A stretch of DNA of 54,842 nt. Source: Aliivibrio_A kagoshimensis. Its GTDB lineage: Bacteria; Pseudomonadota; Gammaproteobacteria; Enterobacterales; Vibrionaceae. Position 1 is the first letter of the stretch. Each line of letters begins with the position of its first letter. This document shows, piece by piece, positions 41,146 to 49,351 of the stretch. The DNA lies in the NCBI RefSeq assembly GCF_050337105.1, contig NZ_JAKJSQ010000022.1, positions 1-54,842 on the forward strand, given 5' to 3'. The notes beneath the pieces are model-generated. The model made no database searches and was not told the DNA's origin. It saw only the letters and a list, made by a program, of their open reading frames with translations. The position numbers and the translations under genes were made by a program.

Positions 41146-42543
41146 TTACTCGTCATCAAACGCAGGGCCTGCATAGTTATCAAATCGGGAAAATTGACCT
41201 TGGAACGTAAGTCGTACTGAGCCGATGGGACCGTTACGTTGCTTACCAATAATAATTTCAGCAATACCCTTCAGCGAACTTTCCGGGTTGTACACCTCAT
41301 CACGGTAAATAAACATGATTAAATCAGCATCCTGCTCAATCGCGCCTGATTCACGAAGATCCGAGTTAATTGGACGCTTATCAGCACGCTGCTCCAATGA
41401 ACGGTTTAACTGAGACAGAGCAACAACGGGAACATTCAGTTCCTTCGCCAACGCTTTTAATGACCGAGAGATCTCTGAAATTTCTTGGGTTCGGTTATCT
41501 TGCATTCCTGGAACACGCATCAACTGAAGGTAATCGATCATAATCATACTTAACCCTCCCGTCTCACGTGCTACTCGACGAGCGCGTGAACGCAATTCAG
41601 TCGGGGTTAGGCCTGAGCTATCATCAATGTAGATATTCTTCTTCTGCATCAAGATACCCATGGTCGACGAAATACGAGCCCAATCTTCATCATCCAGTTG
41701 GCCAGTACGAATTTTAGTCTGATCAACTCGAGAGAAAGAGGCCAACATACGCATCATTAACTGCTCTGAGGGCATCTCTAAAGAGAAAATAAGAACCGGC
41801 TTATCTTGATCCATCGCCGCATTTTCACACAAGTTCATCGCAAAGGTAGTTTTACCCATAGATGGACGAGCAGCAACAATGATCAGATCAGAAGGCTGCA
41901 TACCGGCGGTTTTTTTATTCAGGTCAGAGAAACCGGTATTGACACCTGTCACCCCATCTTGAGGTGTTTGGTAAAGAAGCTCAATTCGCTCTAACGTTTT
42001 TTCTAAAATCGAGTCCACATTTTGTGGTCCCTCATTCTCAGTGGTGCGCTCTTCGGCGATAGCAAACACTTTACTTTCGGCCATATCCAATAAGTCTTCA
42101 GAGGAGCGTCCTTGTGGATCATAGCCTGCATCCGCAATCTCATTAGCAACCCCGATGAGGTTCCTAACTAGTGCTCTTTCACGTACGATATCCGCATAAG
42201 CATTGATGTTGGCAGCGCTGGGAGTATTTTTTGCAAGATCCGCTAAGTAGGCAAATCCACCAACATCTTCTAACTGTTCATGGCGCTCTAATCGCTCCGA
42301 TAAAGTGATAAGGTCAAGTGGCTGACTCTCTTCAAGCAGCTTTTGAATTGACTCAAAGATCAGACGGTGCGGGCGGCTATAGAAGTCTTTTGCTACAACC
42401 TTCTCAGCGACAGAATCCCAACGTTCGTTATCAAGTAATAACCCTCCTAAGACAGACTGTTCCGCTTCAAGGGAGTGGGGAGGCATTTTTAACGCATCGA
42501 CTTGAGAGTCTTTCAGTTTAGCTTTATTTCGATTATCAGCCAT
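41146..42543 (-). CDS. dnaB: Replicative DNA helicase DnaB
   Basis: DnaB is the hexameric 5'-3' helicase of the replication fork. The 465-residue protein has an N-terminal primase-interacting domain (about 20-125), a linker and a RecA-like ATPase with Walker A RPSMGKTT, IMIDYLQLM and SQLNRSLEQR. No intein is present. It heads the dnaB-alr-outer-membrane barrel cluster. The 200 bases upstream separate it from the divergent DUF481 gene. Confidence 0.97.
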   Translation of the reverse strand: MADNRNKAKLKDSQVDALKMPPHSLEAEQSVLGGLLLDNERWDSVAEKVVAKDFYSRPHRLIFESIQKLLEESQPLDLITLSERLERHEQLEDVGGFAYLADLAKNTPSAANINAYADIVRERALVRNLIGVANEIADAGYDPQGRSSEDLLDMAESKVFAIAEERTTENEGPQNVDSILEKTLERIELLYQTPQDGVTGVNTGFSDLNKKTAGMQPSDLIIVAARPSMGKTTFAMNLCENAAMDQDKPVLIFSLEMPSEQLMMRMLASFSRVDQTKIRTGQLDDEDWARISSTMGILMQKKNIYIDDSSGLTPTELRSRARRVARETGGLSMIMIDYLQLMRVPGMQDNRTQEISEISRSLKALAKELNVPVVALSQLNRSLEQRADKRPINSDLRESGAIEQDADLIMFIYRDEVYNPESSLKGIAEIIIGKQRNGPIGSVRLTFQGQFSRFDNYAGPAFDDE

Positions 42544-42743
42544 GTCTACAATTCAGTCACAAAAAAGAGTCGTTTAGTATATACCCAAACGATCTCAAGT
42601 TGCATAATTCCATGTCATTTCATCTGTTTTTTGATTTAGTCTAGATTTTTTGGGCCAATTAAAAAAAAGCATGGCATTATATTTCTAATTATTTACCATT
42701 CTTTTAACTGAACATTCACGATAAAAAGAGAATTAACAATACT

Positions 42744-43493
42744 TTGACTAAGATATTTGCTGCAGCATTACTGTTATTTACTCATGCAGCCTATTGTGAG
42801 ACGACTGAACCTACGCCTCTCCCCTCTCCTTGGGATAATGAGATTGAGTTCGGCTATCAATCAGAAAGTGGCAACAATAGCTCTCAAGCTATCAATTACC
42901 GTCTTGAACTCAATTATACCAAAGGGCAGATGCGAAATAGTGGTGAGATAAAATACGCACACAAAGAGGACGAGGGCATTGAAAAGCGAAACCAAATGGC
43001 CCTGAAGTTACAAACTGATTATAAAATTAGTAGCGACTACTACCTCTACGCTAACCTTCAAGGCATGGACTCTAAATATACAGCCTACTATAAAGACTTC
43101 ACTTTCTCATCGGGACTGGGTTATCAAGTATCAAATACTAAAACGTTGGTAATTGAACTCGAAGCTGGACCAGGTTATCGATACCAAGAACCAAATTTAG
43201 ATGAAATTGATGACGATGACCTAATTTTTCCAGACGTGGTTGAAGAGGGAATTTTTAGAGGTAACATTTACCTTAAATGGAAGATGTTTGATTCTTTAGA
43301 GTTTGAAGCTGACGCAACCGTTGTTACGGGTCATAGTAATACCCGCCTGGATACCGAGGTGAGTTTAATCAACAATCTCACTGAGCATACGGCGTTGAAG
43401 TTCTCTCAGACTCGCGAGATGCTCGAACGAGTTCCAGCCGGACTTGAAAAAGTCGATCGCATATCTAGTATCACTCTGCTGGTTCACTTCTAA
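42744..43493 (+). CDS. DUF481 family outer-membrane barrel protein (YdiY-like)
   Basis: The 249-residue protein has a signal peptide (MTKIFAAALLLFTHAAYC) and then a beta-rich sequence of alternating aromatic strands ending in VHF, typical of DUF481 outer-membrane proteins. The start is an unusual TTG; there is no in-frame ATG nearby and the signal peptide begins right at it, but the ribosome binding site is weak (AAAAAGAGA about 15 bases upstream). Function unknown; related YdiY is induced by acid in E. coli. It diverges from dnaB and converges on rplI. Confidence 0.8.
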   Translation: MTKIFAAALLLFTHAAYCETTEPTPLPSPWDNEIEFGYQSESGNNSSQAINYRLELNYTKGQMRNSGEIKYAHKEDEGIEKRNQMALKLQTDYKISSDYYLYANLQGMDSKYTAYYKDFTFSSGLGYQVSNTKTLVIELEAGPGYRYQEPNLDEIDDDDLIFPDVVEEGIFRGNIYLKWKMFDSLEFEADATVVTGHSNTRLDTEVSLINNLTEHTALKFSQTREMLERVPAGLEKVDRISSITLLVHF

Positions 43494-43506
43494 TATGTAG
43501 GGCAAA

Positions 43507-43536
43507 AAAAACGCCACCCGAGGGCAGCGTTTTATA
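43507..43536. terminator. Bidirectional terminator between the DUF481 gene and rplI
   Basis: AAAAACGC-CACCC-GA-GGGCA-GCGTTTT pairs AAACGC with GCGTTT and inner CCC with GGG, with A and T runs on the two sides. It lies between the convergent genes. Confidence 0.75.
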
Positions 43537-43554
43537 ACGTCTAACGACTAGTGA

Positions 43555-44007
43555 TTACTCACCAGCAACAACGCTTAATGTGATCTTCGCAGTAACTTCA
43601 GAGTGAACCTGAATGCTTACTTCGAATTCGCCTACGTTACGTAGAGCACCTTCAGGTAGACGAACTTCGCTCTTAGATACTTCAACGCCAGCTGCAGTAA
43701 CTGCATCAGCGATATCACGAGTACCGATTGAACCGAATAGTTTACCTTCATCACCAGCTTTTGAAGCGATAACTACTGCTTCTAGAGCATTAAGTTTATC
43801 AGCGCGAGCTTGTGATGCAGAAAGTTGCTCAGCAACTTTAGCTTCTAGTTCAGCACGACGAGTTTCGAACATTTCTACGTTCGATTTAGTCGCCATTACA
43901 GCCTTACCTTGTGGGATAAGGAAGTTACGTGCGTAACCAGACTTAACGTTAACTTGGTCGCCAAGGCTACCTAGGTTACCGATTTTATCAAGTAGAATAA
44001 CTTGCAT
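43555..44007 (-). CDS. rplI: 50S ribosomal protein L9
   Basis: L9 (150 residues) has the N-terminal signature MQVILLDKIGNLGSLGDQVNVKSGYARNFLIP, a long connecting helix (about 40-75) and a C-terminal RNA-binding domain. It is the last gene of the rpsF-priB-rpsR-rplI operon. Confidence 0.98.
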   Translation of the reverse strand: MQVILLDKIGNLGSLGDQVNVKSGYARNFLIPQGKAVMATKSNVEMFETRRAELEAKVAEQLSASQARADKLNALEAVVIASKAGDEGKLFGSIGTRDIADAVTAAGVEVSKSEVRLPEGALRNVGEFEVSIQVHSEVTAKITLSVVAGE

Positions 44008-44044
44008 TATCTTGTCCTCTTTAACTTAATTAAACTGCTACGGC

Positions 44045-44272
44045 TTACTGATGCTTATCAGTATACGGTAGAAGTGCTAGGTAACGAGAACGCTTGATAG
44101 CGCGAGCTAGCTGACGTTGGTATTTAGCACGAGTACCGGTAATACGGCTAGGTACAATTTTACCAGCTTCAGTGATGTAATTTTTTAGAGTTGCTACGTC
44201 TTTGTAGTCAATCTCTTGTACGCCTTCTGCAGTAAAACGGCAGAATTTACGACGACGGAAGAAACGAGCCAT
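44045..44272 (-). CDS. rpsR: 30S ribosomal protein S18
   Basis: S18 (75 residues) starts MARFFRRRKFCRFTAEG and has the conserved IVPSRITGTRAKYQRQLARAIKRSR core. It binds S6 on the small-subunit platform. Gene order rpsF-priB-rpsR-rplI is conserved. Confidence 0.98.
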   Translation of the reverse strand: MARFFRRRKFCRFTAEGVQEIDYKDVATLKNYITEAGKIVPSRITGTRAKYQRQLARAIKRSRYLALLPYTDKHQ

Positions 44273-44287
44273 GGGCTATCTCCTGAT

Positions 44288-44590
44288 CTAATTATGAGAA
44301 ATTTGGTCGGCATGCAACACTAATTTACCAATGCCATTTCGGCCGGTCTGGTAAGCGATGAAACCGCCCACCTTAATGTCACTACCTAAAGCTAATTGTT
44401 GAGTGATTGCTTGTGACCCTTGCCCACTGACTACCACATTAATACGACAATAAACTTGTCGGGGTAAATCAGCTTCCTGTTTAATCGAACGATGCTCTAG
44501 CACAAAATGGCAATGAGCAATGCCCGCAGGGCTTAGGCTTCTAACCGGAGCTTTAGCAACAGTGCCACTTAACTCCAATCGATTGGTCAT
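44288..44590 (-). CDS. priB: Primosomal replication protein N
   Basis: PriB (100 residues) is a single-stranded-DNA-binding OB-fold dimer that helps PriA restart stalled forks. MTNRLELSGTVAKAPVRSLSPAGIAHCHFVLEHRS is typical. It lies between rpsF (6 bases) and rpsR (15 bases), its canonical location in gammaproteobacteria. Confidence 0.96.
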   Translation of the reverse strand: MTNRLELSGTVAKAPVRSLSPAGIAHCHFVLEHRSIKQEADLPRQVYCRINVVVSGQGSQAITQQLALGSDIKVGGFIAYQTGRNGIGKLVLHADQISHN

Positions 44591-44596
44591 AAACGA

Positions 44597-45010
44597 TTAC
44601 TCAGCGGCAGCTTCGCCTTCAGTTGCAGCTTGAGGAGCAGCTTCTTCAGCATTGAATGCTGGACGCTCTTCACGCTTAGTAGAACGCTCTTCTTTAGCCT
44701 TCATCATGATTGATGGCTCAGTGATAGCGCCTTTAGTACGCATGATCATGTTACGGATAACTGCATCGTTAAAACGGAAAGCAGTTTCTAGCTCATCGAT
44801 CACAGCTTGGTCAGCTTCTACGTTCATAAGAACGTAGTGAGCTTTATGAAGCTTGTTGATTGGGTAAGTCATTTGACGACGACCCCAATCTTCTAGACGG
44901 TGAATCTCACCACCAGAATCTTTGATAGAACCAGTGTAACGCTCAATCATGCCAGCAACTTGCTCGCTTTGATCAGGGTGCACCATGAATACGATTTCAT
45001 AATGACGCAT
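44597..45010 (-). CDS. rpsF: 30S ribosomal protein S6
   Basis: S6 (137 residues) starts MRHYEIVFMVHPDQSEQV and ends in an acidic Ala/Glu-rich tail (about 110-137) that RimK may extend with glutamates. AAGGAG lies just upstream of the ATG. A possible S6:S18 feedback element sits in the leader. Confidence 0.98.
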   Translation of the reverse strand: MRHYEIVFMVHPDQSEQVAGMIERYTGSIKDSGGEIHRLEDWGRRQMTYPINKLHKAHYVLMNVEADQAVIDELETAFRFNDAVIRNMIMRTKGAITEPSIMMKAKEERSTKREERPAFNAEEAAPQAATEGEAAAE

Positions 45011-45034
45011 TGGTTGCTCCTTACGGATTATTCA

Positions 45035-45068
45035 GCTTCCACGAGTGGCTCGGTCATCCAAGGGAAGC
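45035..45068 (-). promoter_or_regulatory. Putative S6:S18 autoregulatory leader of rpsF
   Basis: On the minus strand GCTTCC (45068-45063) pairs with GGAAGC (45040-45035) and encloses a small CGAG-CCA-CTCG hairpin with an asymmetric 5' bulge. The bulge is followed by CCG, the trinucleotide that S6:S18 recognises in 16S rRNA and in known rpsF leaders. It ends 25 bases before the rpsF start. The shape and position fit; I cannot compute a covariance match. Confidence 0.5.
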
Positions 45069-45145
45069 AAGGAACTAATAAAAAAGACCGAGAATTATGG
45101 ACGGCAGATAGTACAGAAAAACAACTTTATAGGCAAGGGATATTA

Positions 45146-45886
45146 TTACTCGGTTTGTCGTTGACGTACGGCTTCAAAAAGACAGATGCCTGTTGCCACA
45201 GAAACATTCAAACTAGAGACCGAACCTGACATCGGAATTTTAATAAGACCATCACAAGTTTCACGAGTTAAACGACGCATTCCATCCCCTTCCGCTCCCA
45301 TTACGATAGCCAAAGGACCAGTCATTTTACTGTGGTAGATATCATGAGTCGCTTCACCAGCCGTTCCAACAAACCACACACCTTGATCTTGCAGAGCTCT
45401 CATCGTACGAGCTAAATTGGTGACTCTAACCAATGGGACGGTTTCTGCTGCACCACACGCCACTTTGCTCACCGTGGCATTCATATTAGCAGACTTATCT
45501 TTTGGTACGATAACCGCAGCAACACCTGCCGCATCGGCATTACGAAGGCAGGCCCCTAAATTATGTGGGTCCGTCACTCCATCTAATACCAATAGCAGCG
45601 GGTTTTCACTTTTTGCAATGATAAGGTCTAAGTCATGCTCATTCAGTTGCTTAGCGGGCTTTACACGCGCAATGATCCCCTGATGAGAGGCTCCATCTGC
45701 TTTATCATCTAACGTTTTTCTACTCATCTCCTGCACTAAGAACCCTAACTCTTTGAGCTCATTGATAACAGGCAGCATTCGTTCATCTTTACGATCTTTT
45801 AAAACAAAAATCTCGATAAAACGTACAGGGTCGTGATTTAATACAGCTTGTACCGCATGGATGCCGTAGAGAAATTCATTACTCAT
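45146..45886 (-). CDS. rlmB: 23S rRNA (guanosine-2251-2'-O)-methyltransferase
   Basis: RlmB (246 residues) is a SpoU-class SPOUT methyltransferase. It has an N-terminal substrate-binding domain (1-80) and the trefoil-knot motifs NLGACLRNADAAG, IVMGAEGDGMRRLTRE and IPMSGSVSSLNVSVA. It is 28 bases after rnr, the conserved rnr-rlmB pair. Confidence 0.96.
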   Translation of the reverse strand: MSNEFLYGIHAVQAVLNHDPVRFIEIFVLKDRKDERMLPVINELKELGFLVQEMSRKTLDDKADGASHQGIIARVKPAKQLNEHDLDLIIAKSENPLLLVLDGVTDPHNLGACLRNADAAGVAAVIVPKDKSANMNATVSKVACGAAETVPLVRVTNLARTMRALQDQGVWFVGTAGEATHDIYHSKMTGPLAIVMGAEGDGMRRLTRETCDGLIKIPMSGSVSSLNVSVATGICLFEAVRQRQTE

Positions 45887-45914
45887 AATTTATTGCTTAC
45901 TCACTCTAATGTAT

Positions 45915-48434
45915 TTATTCGTCTGCTGTTTTCTTAGCATTAGACTTCTTCACTTTCTTACGACCTGTTTTTTTTGCTTTGGTCTGTTTCGATTTTGTTG
46001 CGGCTTTCTCGCCAGGTTTAGTCGATTTCGGTTTTCTTTTCTTAGCTGGTTTCTTATCTGCAGCTTTGGTCGCTTCTATCTCAGGAGTGGCTTTTTTATT
46101 GCTTTCCGCTTTCGGTTTGCTCTTTTTAAAGTCAGGACGCTTATTGCGGCTGCCTCTCTTATCAAAATCACCTTTACCCTGAGCTCGTGATTTTTTCTTT
46201 GCAGTTTTGCCCGCTCCACGAGCAACACGGGTAGTTCCTGCAATTTCAAAATCAATCTGGCGACTTTCTAGATTCACTGCGAGTACTTTGACCGTCACCT
46301 GATCACCAAGGCGATATATCTGCCCTGAGCTCTCACCAACCAAACGTTGACCTACCGCATCAAATTGATAATAGTCATTATCTAATGCCGTAATGTGTAC
46401 CAGCCCATCAATGTGCAGTTCCGTTAAGCGAACAAAGAAGCCAAAACCGGTGACGTTTGCAATAACCCCTTCCAGCTCCTCACCAACATGATCTTGCATA
46501 TATTCACATTTAAGCCAGTCTGAGACATCGCGAGTCGCATCATCAGCTCGGCGCTCCGTCATTGAGCACTGCTCACCATACTGCTCCATCTGTTCATAAG
46601 AGTAGTGATGGCCACCCGTTGGTGTTGCACCTTCGTGGCTCTCACCCTTATCTTTTGCGATGAGATATTTAATCGCACGATGTAGCAACAAATCTGGGTA
46701 TCGACGAATCGGTGACGTAAAGTGCGCATAACGTTTTAGTGCTAATCCAAAGTGCCCTGCATTATCAGGGTTGTATACTGCTTGTTTCATTGAGCGCAGC
46801 AACATGGTTTGAATAAGTTCTTTATCAGGACGTTCAGAAATCGATTGAATGAGAGCAGCATAATCAGTTGGAGTGGGCTTTAACCCCCCTTCAATACTTA
46901 AGCCTAGCTCTTTAAGGAAATCTTTAAAACCAACAAGACGCTCTTCACTTGGCGTATCATGAACGCGATACAGTGCTGGCTCTTTTTGTTTTTCAACGTA
47001 CGCGGCTGACGCGATATTGGCTAAAATCATGCATTCTTCAATTAGCTTGTGTGCATCATTTCGTTCAACAGGCTCAATGCGTTCAATTTTTCGTTCCGCA
47101 TTAAACACAAATTTGGTTTCTATGGTTTCAAACTCAATGGCACCACGTTGTGCACGTCCCTCTTTGAGTACTTTATACATAGCATGCAACTGTTCTAAAT
47201 GAGGTACAACCGCTGAGTAACGCTCACGCAGTGCTTCATCACCCTCTAAAATTGCCCCTACCTTGGTGTAGGTCAAACGAGCATGAGAGTTCATCACCGC
47301 TTCATAGTGACGATAACCAGACATCTTTCCAGACGCTGAAATGGTCATTTCACATACCATGCATAGACGATCAACTTGAGGGTTTAACGAACAGAGGCCA
47401 TTAGAGAGAACCTCTGGCAACATAGGGATCACTTGCGCAGGGAAGTAGACCGAGTTACCGCGATTGATCGCTTCTTTATCTAAGGCATTATTATGACGAA
47501 CATAGTGACTCACATCAGCAATTGCCACCCACAGTCGCCATCCGCCTGATTTTTTCGCTTCACAAAATACTGCATCATCAAAATCACGGGCATCTTCACC
47601 ATCGATGGTGACTAACGGAAGATCCCTAAGATCCACTCTTCCCTCTTTCGCCTCTTCAGGAACCTCTTCTTGCAAACCTTTGACTTGTTGAATGACGGCA
47701 TTTGGCCACTCATTTGGAATACTGTGAGTTCTTAGCGCTATTTCTATCTCCATACCAGGAGCCATACTCTCACCAAGCACTTCAACCACTTGACCTGACA
47801 TTCCACGCGAACGACCACCACGGTCAGTGATTTCGAATACCACAACATTGCCCATTCGAGCATTCATGCGGTGCTCTTTGGCGATCAAAATATCTTGGCT
47901 GATTCGGGTATCATCCGGCACGACATAGCAGAGGCCATCTTCTAAAAAGAAACGGCCAACTAACTGGGTTTTGCGCGCTTCTAACAGACGGACTAAACGT
48001 CCCTCTTTGCGGCCTCTTTTATCCACACCAGATGGCTGAACTAATACGTAATCACCATGAATAACGCTGCGCATTTGATGGAAGGGTAGTGAGATATCAT
48101 CCTCTTTTCCGATGCTGCCTTCTGGTCTTACCCAACCAAATCCATCTTTATGTCCGATGATAGTGCCTTTCACCATTTCTAAACGCTCAGGCAAGGCATA
48201 ACATTGACGACGGGTATACACCAACTGCCCATCACGCTCCATAGCACGAAGTCGTCGCCTTAGTCCTTCATAGTGTTCTTCTCCCTCAAGGCCTAACACC
48301 TCAAACAGATCATTTCTGTTCATTGGAGCGTCAGAGTTCTTAAGCAGATCAAGAATGAATTCTCTACTTGGGATTGGGTTTTCATACTTCTGAGCTTCAC
48401 GCTCTAAAAATGGATCGTTTTGATTATTGGACAT
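45915..48434 (-). CDS. rnr: Ribonuclease R
   Basis: RNase R is a 3'-5' exoribonuclease that degrades structured RNA. The 839-residue protein has an N-terminal helix-turn-helix (about 20-90), two cold-shock domains, the RNB catalytic domain with the aspartate motif GEDARDFDDAVF (near residue 280), an S1 domain (about 645-730) and a lysine-rich tail of about 100 residues that gives a long frame on the other strand. The length is normal. Confidence 0.97.
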   Translation of the reverse strand: MSNNQNDPFLEREAQKYENPIPSREFILDLLKNSDAPMNRNDLFEVLGLEGEEHYEGLRRRLRAMERDGQLVYTRRQCYALPERLEMVKGTIIGHKDGFGWVRPEGSIGKEDDISLPFHQMRSVIHGDYVLVQPSGVDKRGRKEGRLVRLLEARKTQLVGRFFLEDGLCYVVPDDTRISQDILIAKEHRMNARMGNVVVFEITDRGGRSRGMSGQVVEVLGESMAPGMEIEIALRTHSIPNEWPNAVIQQVKGLQEEVPEEAKEGRVDLRDLPLVTIDGEDARDFDDAVFCEAKKSGGWRLWVAIADVSHYVRHNNALDKEAINRGNSVYFPAQVIPMLPEVLSNGLCSLNPQVDRLCMVCEMTISASGKMSGYRHYEAVMNSHARLTYTKVGAILEGDEALRERYSAVVPHLEQLHAMYKVLKEGRAQRGAIEFETIETKFVFNAERKIERIEPVERNDAHKLIEECMILANIASAAYVEKQKEPALYRVHDTPSEERLVGFKDFLKELGLSIEGGLKPTPTDYAALIQSISERPDKELIQTMLLRSMKQAVYNPDNAGHFGLALKRYAHFTSPIRRYPDLLLHRAIKYLIAKDKGESHEGATPTGGHHYSYEQMEQYGEQCSMTERRADDATRDVSDWLKCEYMQDHVGEELEGVIANVTGFGFFVRLTELHIDGLVHITALDNDYYQFDAVGQRLVGESSGQIYRLGDQVTVKVLAVNLESRQIDFEIAGTTRVARGAGKTAKKKSRAQGKGDFDKRGSRNKRPDFKKSKPKAESNKKATPEIEATKAADKKPAKKRKPKSTKPGEKAATKSKQTKAKKTGRKKVKKSNAKKTADE

Positions 48435-48531
48435 AGACGTCTTATTGGTGAGGGAAGGGAAGGTGTTAAATAATTATATAGGAGTCAGGGGCTAATACCA
48501 AACTTGGTGTGTGAAGTTTCTTAGAAATGAA

Positions 48532-48556
48532 AAAGGCTCATTCATCATGAGCCTTT
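48532..48556 (-). terminator. Terminator overlapping the motX stop codon
   Basis: AAAGGCTCAT-TCATC-ATGAGCCTTT is a perfect 10-bp stem, followed on the minus strand by TTTCATTTC. The first two bases of its 5' arm (minus strand) are the last two bases of the motX TAA stop at 48557-48555, so the hairpin starts within the stop codon. Confidence 0.82.
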
Positions 48557-49181
48557 ACCAAAAGACCTCGCGTCGTTTTGCTCTAGCGATAATATTCTGT
48601 GGCATTCTCTGTTCAAGGCCTCTGCGTAAAGAGGTTATTTTACGATGAGACCCTTTATCTGCAGAGATAGAGTTGTACAACCATCGGTAGGCATCCTCAT
48701 AATCGAGAGGGCTACCAAAGTCACCCAGCAACAGCTCTGCTAAATGAATTCTAGCATTAATATTACCCATTGCGGCCGCTTCACGTAGATAAGGAATCGC
48801 TCGCTCTCTATCACGTTGAACCAAGATTCCTTTTGAGTAATATCGTCCAAGTTGTTCTAATGCCTCGGGAAGCCCTTGATGAGCGGCATTCTCCATATAG
48901 TAGATACCCAACTCAACATCTCGATCAACACACACACCCCATGCGAGCATGTCACCATATAAAAACTGGTAAGCAGGTGAGTCTATTCGAGTTGCACGAG
49001 CTTCAATATCTTCGACTAGCTGACAACTGTCTTGCTTTAATTTATCTAAGTGCCCATTTACATTAAAGAGTTTAATTAATTGTGCTTCAGAGTAAATTTC
49101 AACCGGAGCTCCAACATCGGTTATTGCTTGCGCAGGTGCCGTTGCCAACATCATTGACACGACGAGAGCACGTAACTTCAT
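48555..49181 (-). CDS. motX: Sodium-driven polar flagellar motor protein MotX
   Basis: MotX is a periplasmic T-ring protein that, with MotY, holds the PomA/PomB stator of the vibrio polar flagellum. The 208-residue protein has a signal peptide (MKLRALVVSMMLATAPAQA) and Sel1-like repeats (LYGDMLAWGVCVDRDVELG; ALEQLGRYYSKGI; ARIHLAELLLG). It ends MPQNIIARAKRREVFW, which I recognise from vibrio MotX. Two cysteines (C53 in DSCQL and C83 in GVCVD) may form the known disulfide. It sits between purA and rnr. Confidence 0.94.
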   Translation of the reverse strand: MKLRALVVSMMLATAPAQAITDVGAPVEIYSEAQLIKLFNVNGHLDKLKQDSCQLVEDIEARATRIDSPAYQFLYGDMLAWGVCVDRDVELGIYYMENAAHQGLPEALEQLGRYYSKGILVQRDRERAIPYLREAAAMGNINARIHLAELLLGDFGSPLDYEDAYRWLYNSISADKGSHRKITSLRRGLEQRMPQNIIARAKRREVFW

Positions 49182-49300
49182 TAAAAGTCCCCACTATTCA
49201 TACCATGTGTAACTTATCGACAATCAGCGCCAATCCTTTAGGTATTAGGTGTCATTTTTTATACTTTGATTAAATTATTGCCTTTAGCGTTATTTTTTGC

Positions 49301-49334
49301 AAAAAAAACCAGCCAAAAAGGCTGGTTTTTTTTT
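49301..49334 (-). terminator. Terminator of purA
   Basis: AACCAGCC-AAAAA-GGCTGGTT is a perfect 8-bp stem; on the minus strand it is followed by TTTTTTTGC. It lies 18 bases after the purA stop. Confidence 0.92.
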
Positions 49335-49351
49335 GAACGATTAGAATAAGC

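Noticed and set aside
41136..41264. Upstream extension of alr into dnaB
   Set aside because: The extension overlaps dnaB coding sequence and lacks alanine-racemase similarity; a GGAG-preceded ATG lies at 41135.
43613..43936. 107-residue plus-strand frame opposite rplI
   Set aside because: Ribosomal-protein codon bias leaves the opposite strand open; there is no start signal or domain.
45909..46190. Two Phe/Leu-rich plus-strand frames opposite the rnr 3' end
   Set aside because: They are complements of the Lys-rich RNase R tail (AAA/AAG read as TTT/CTT), so the membrane-like composition is an artefact.
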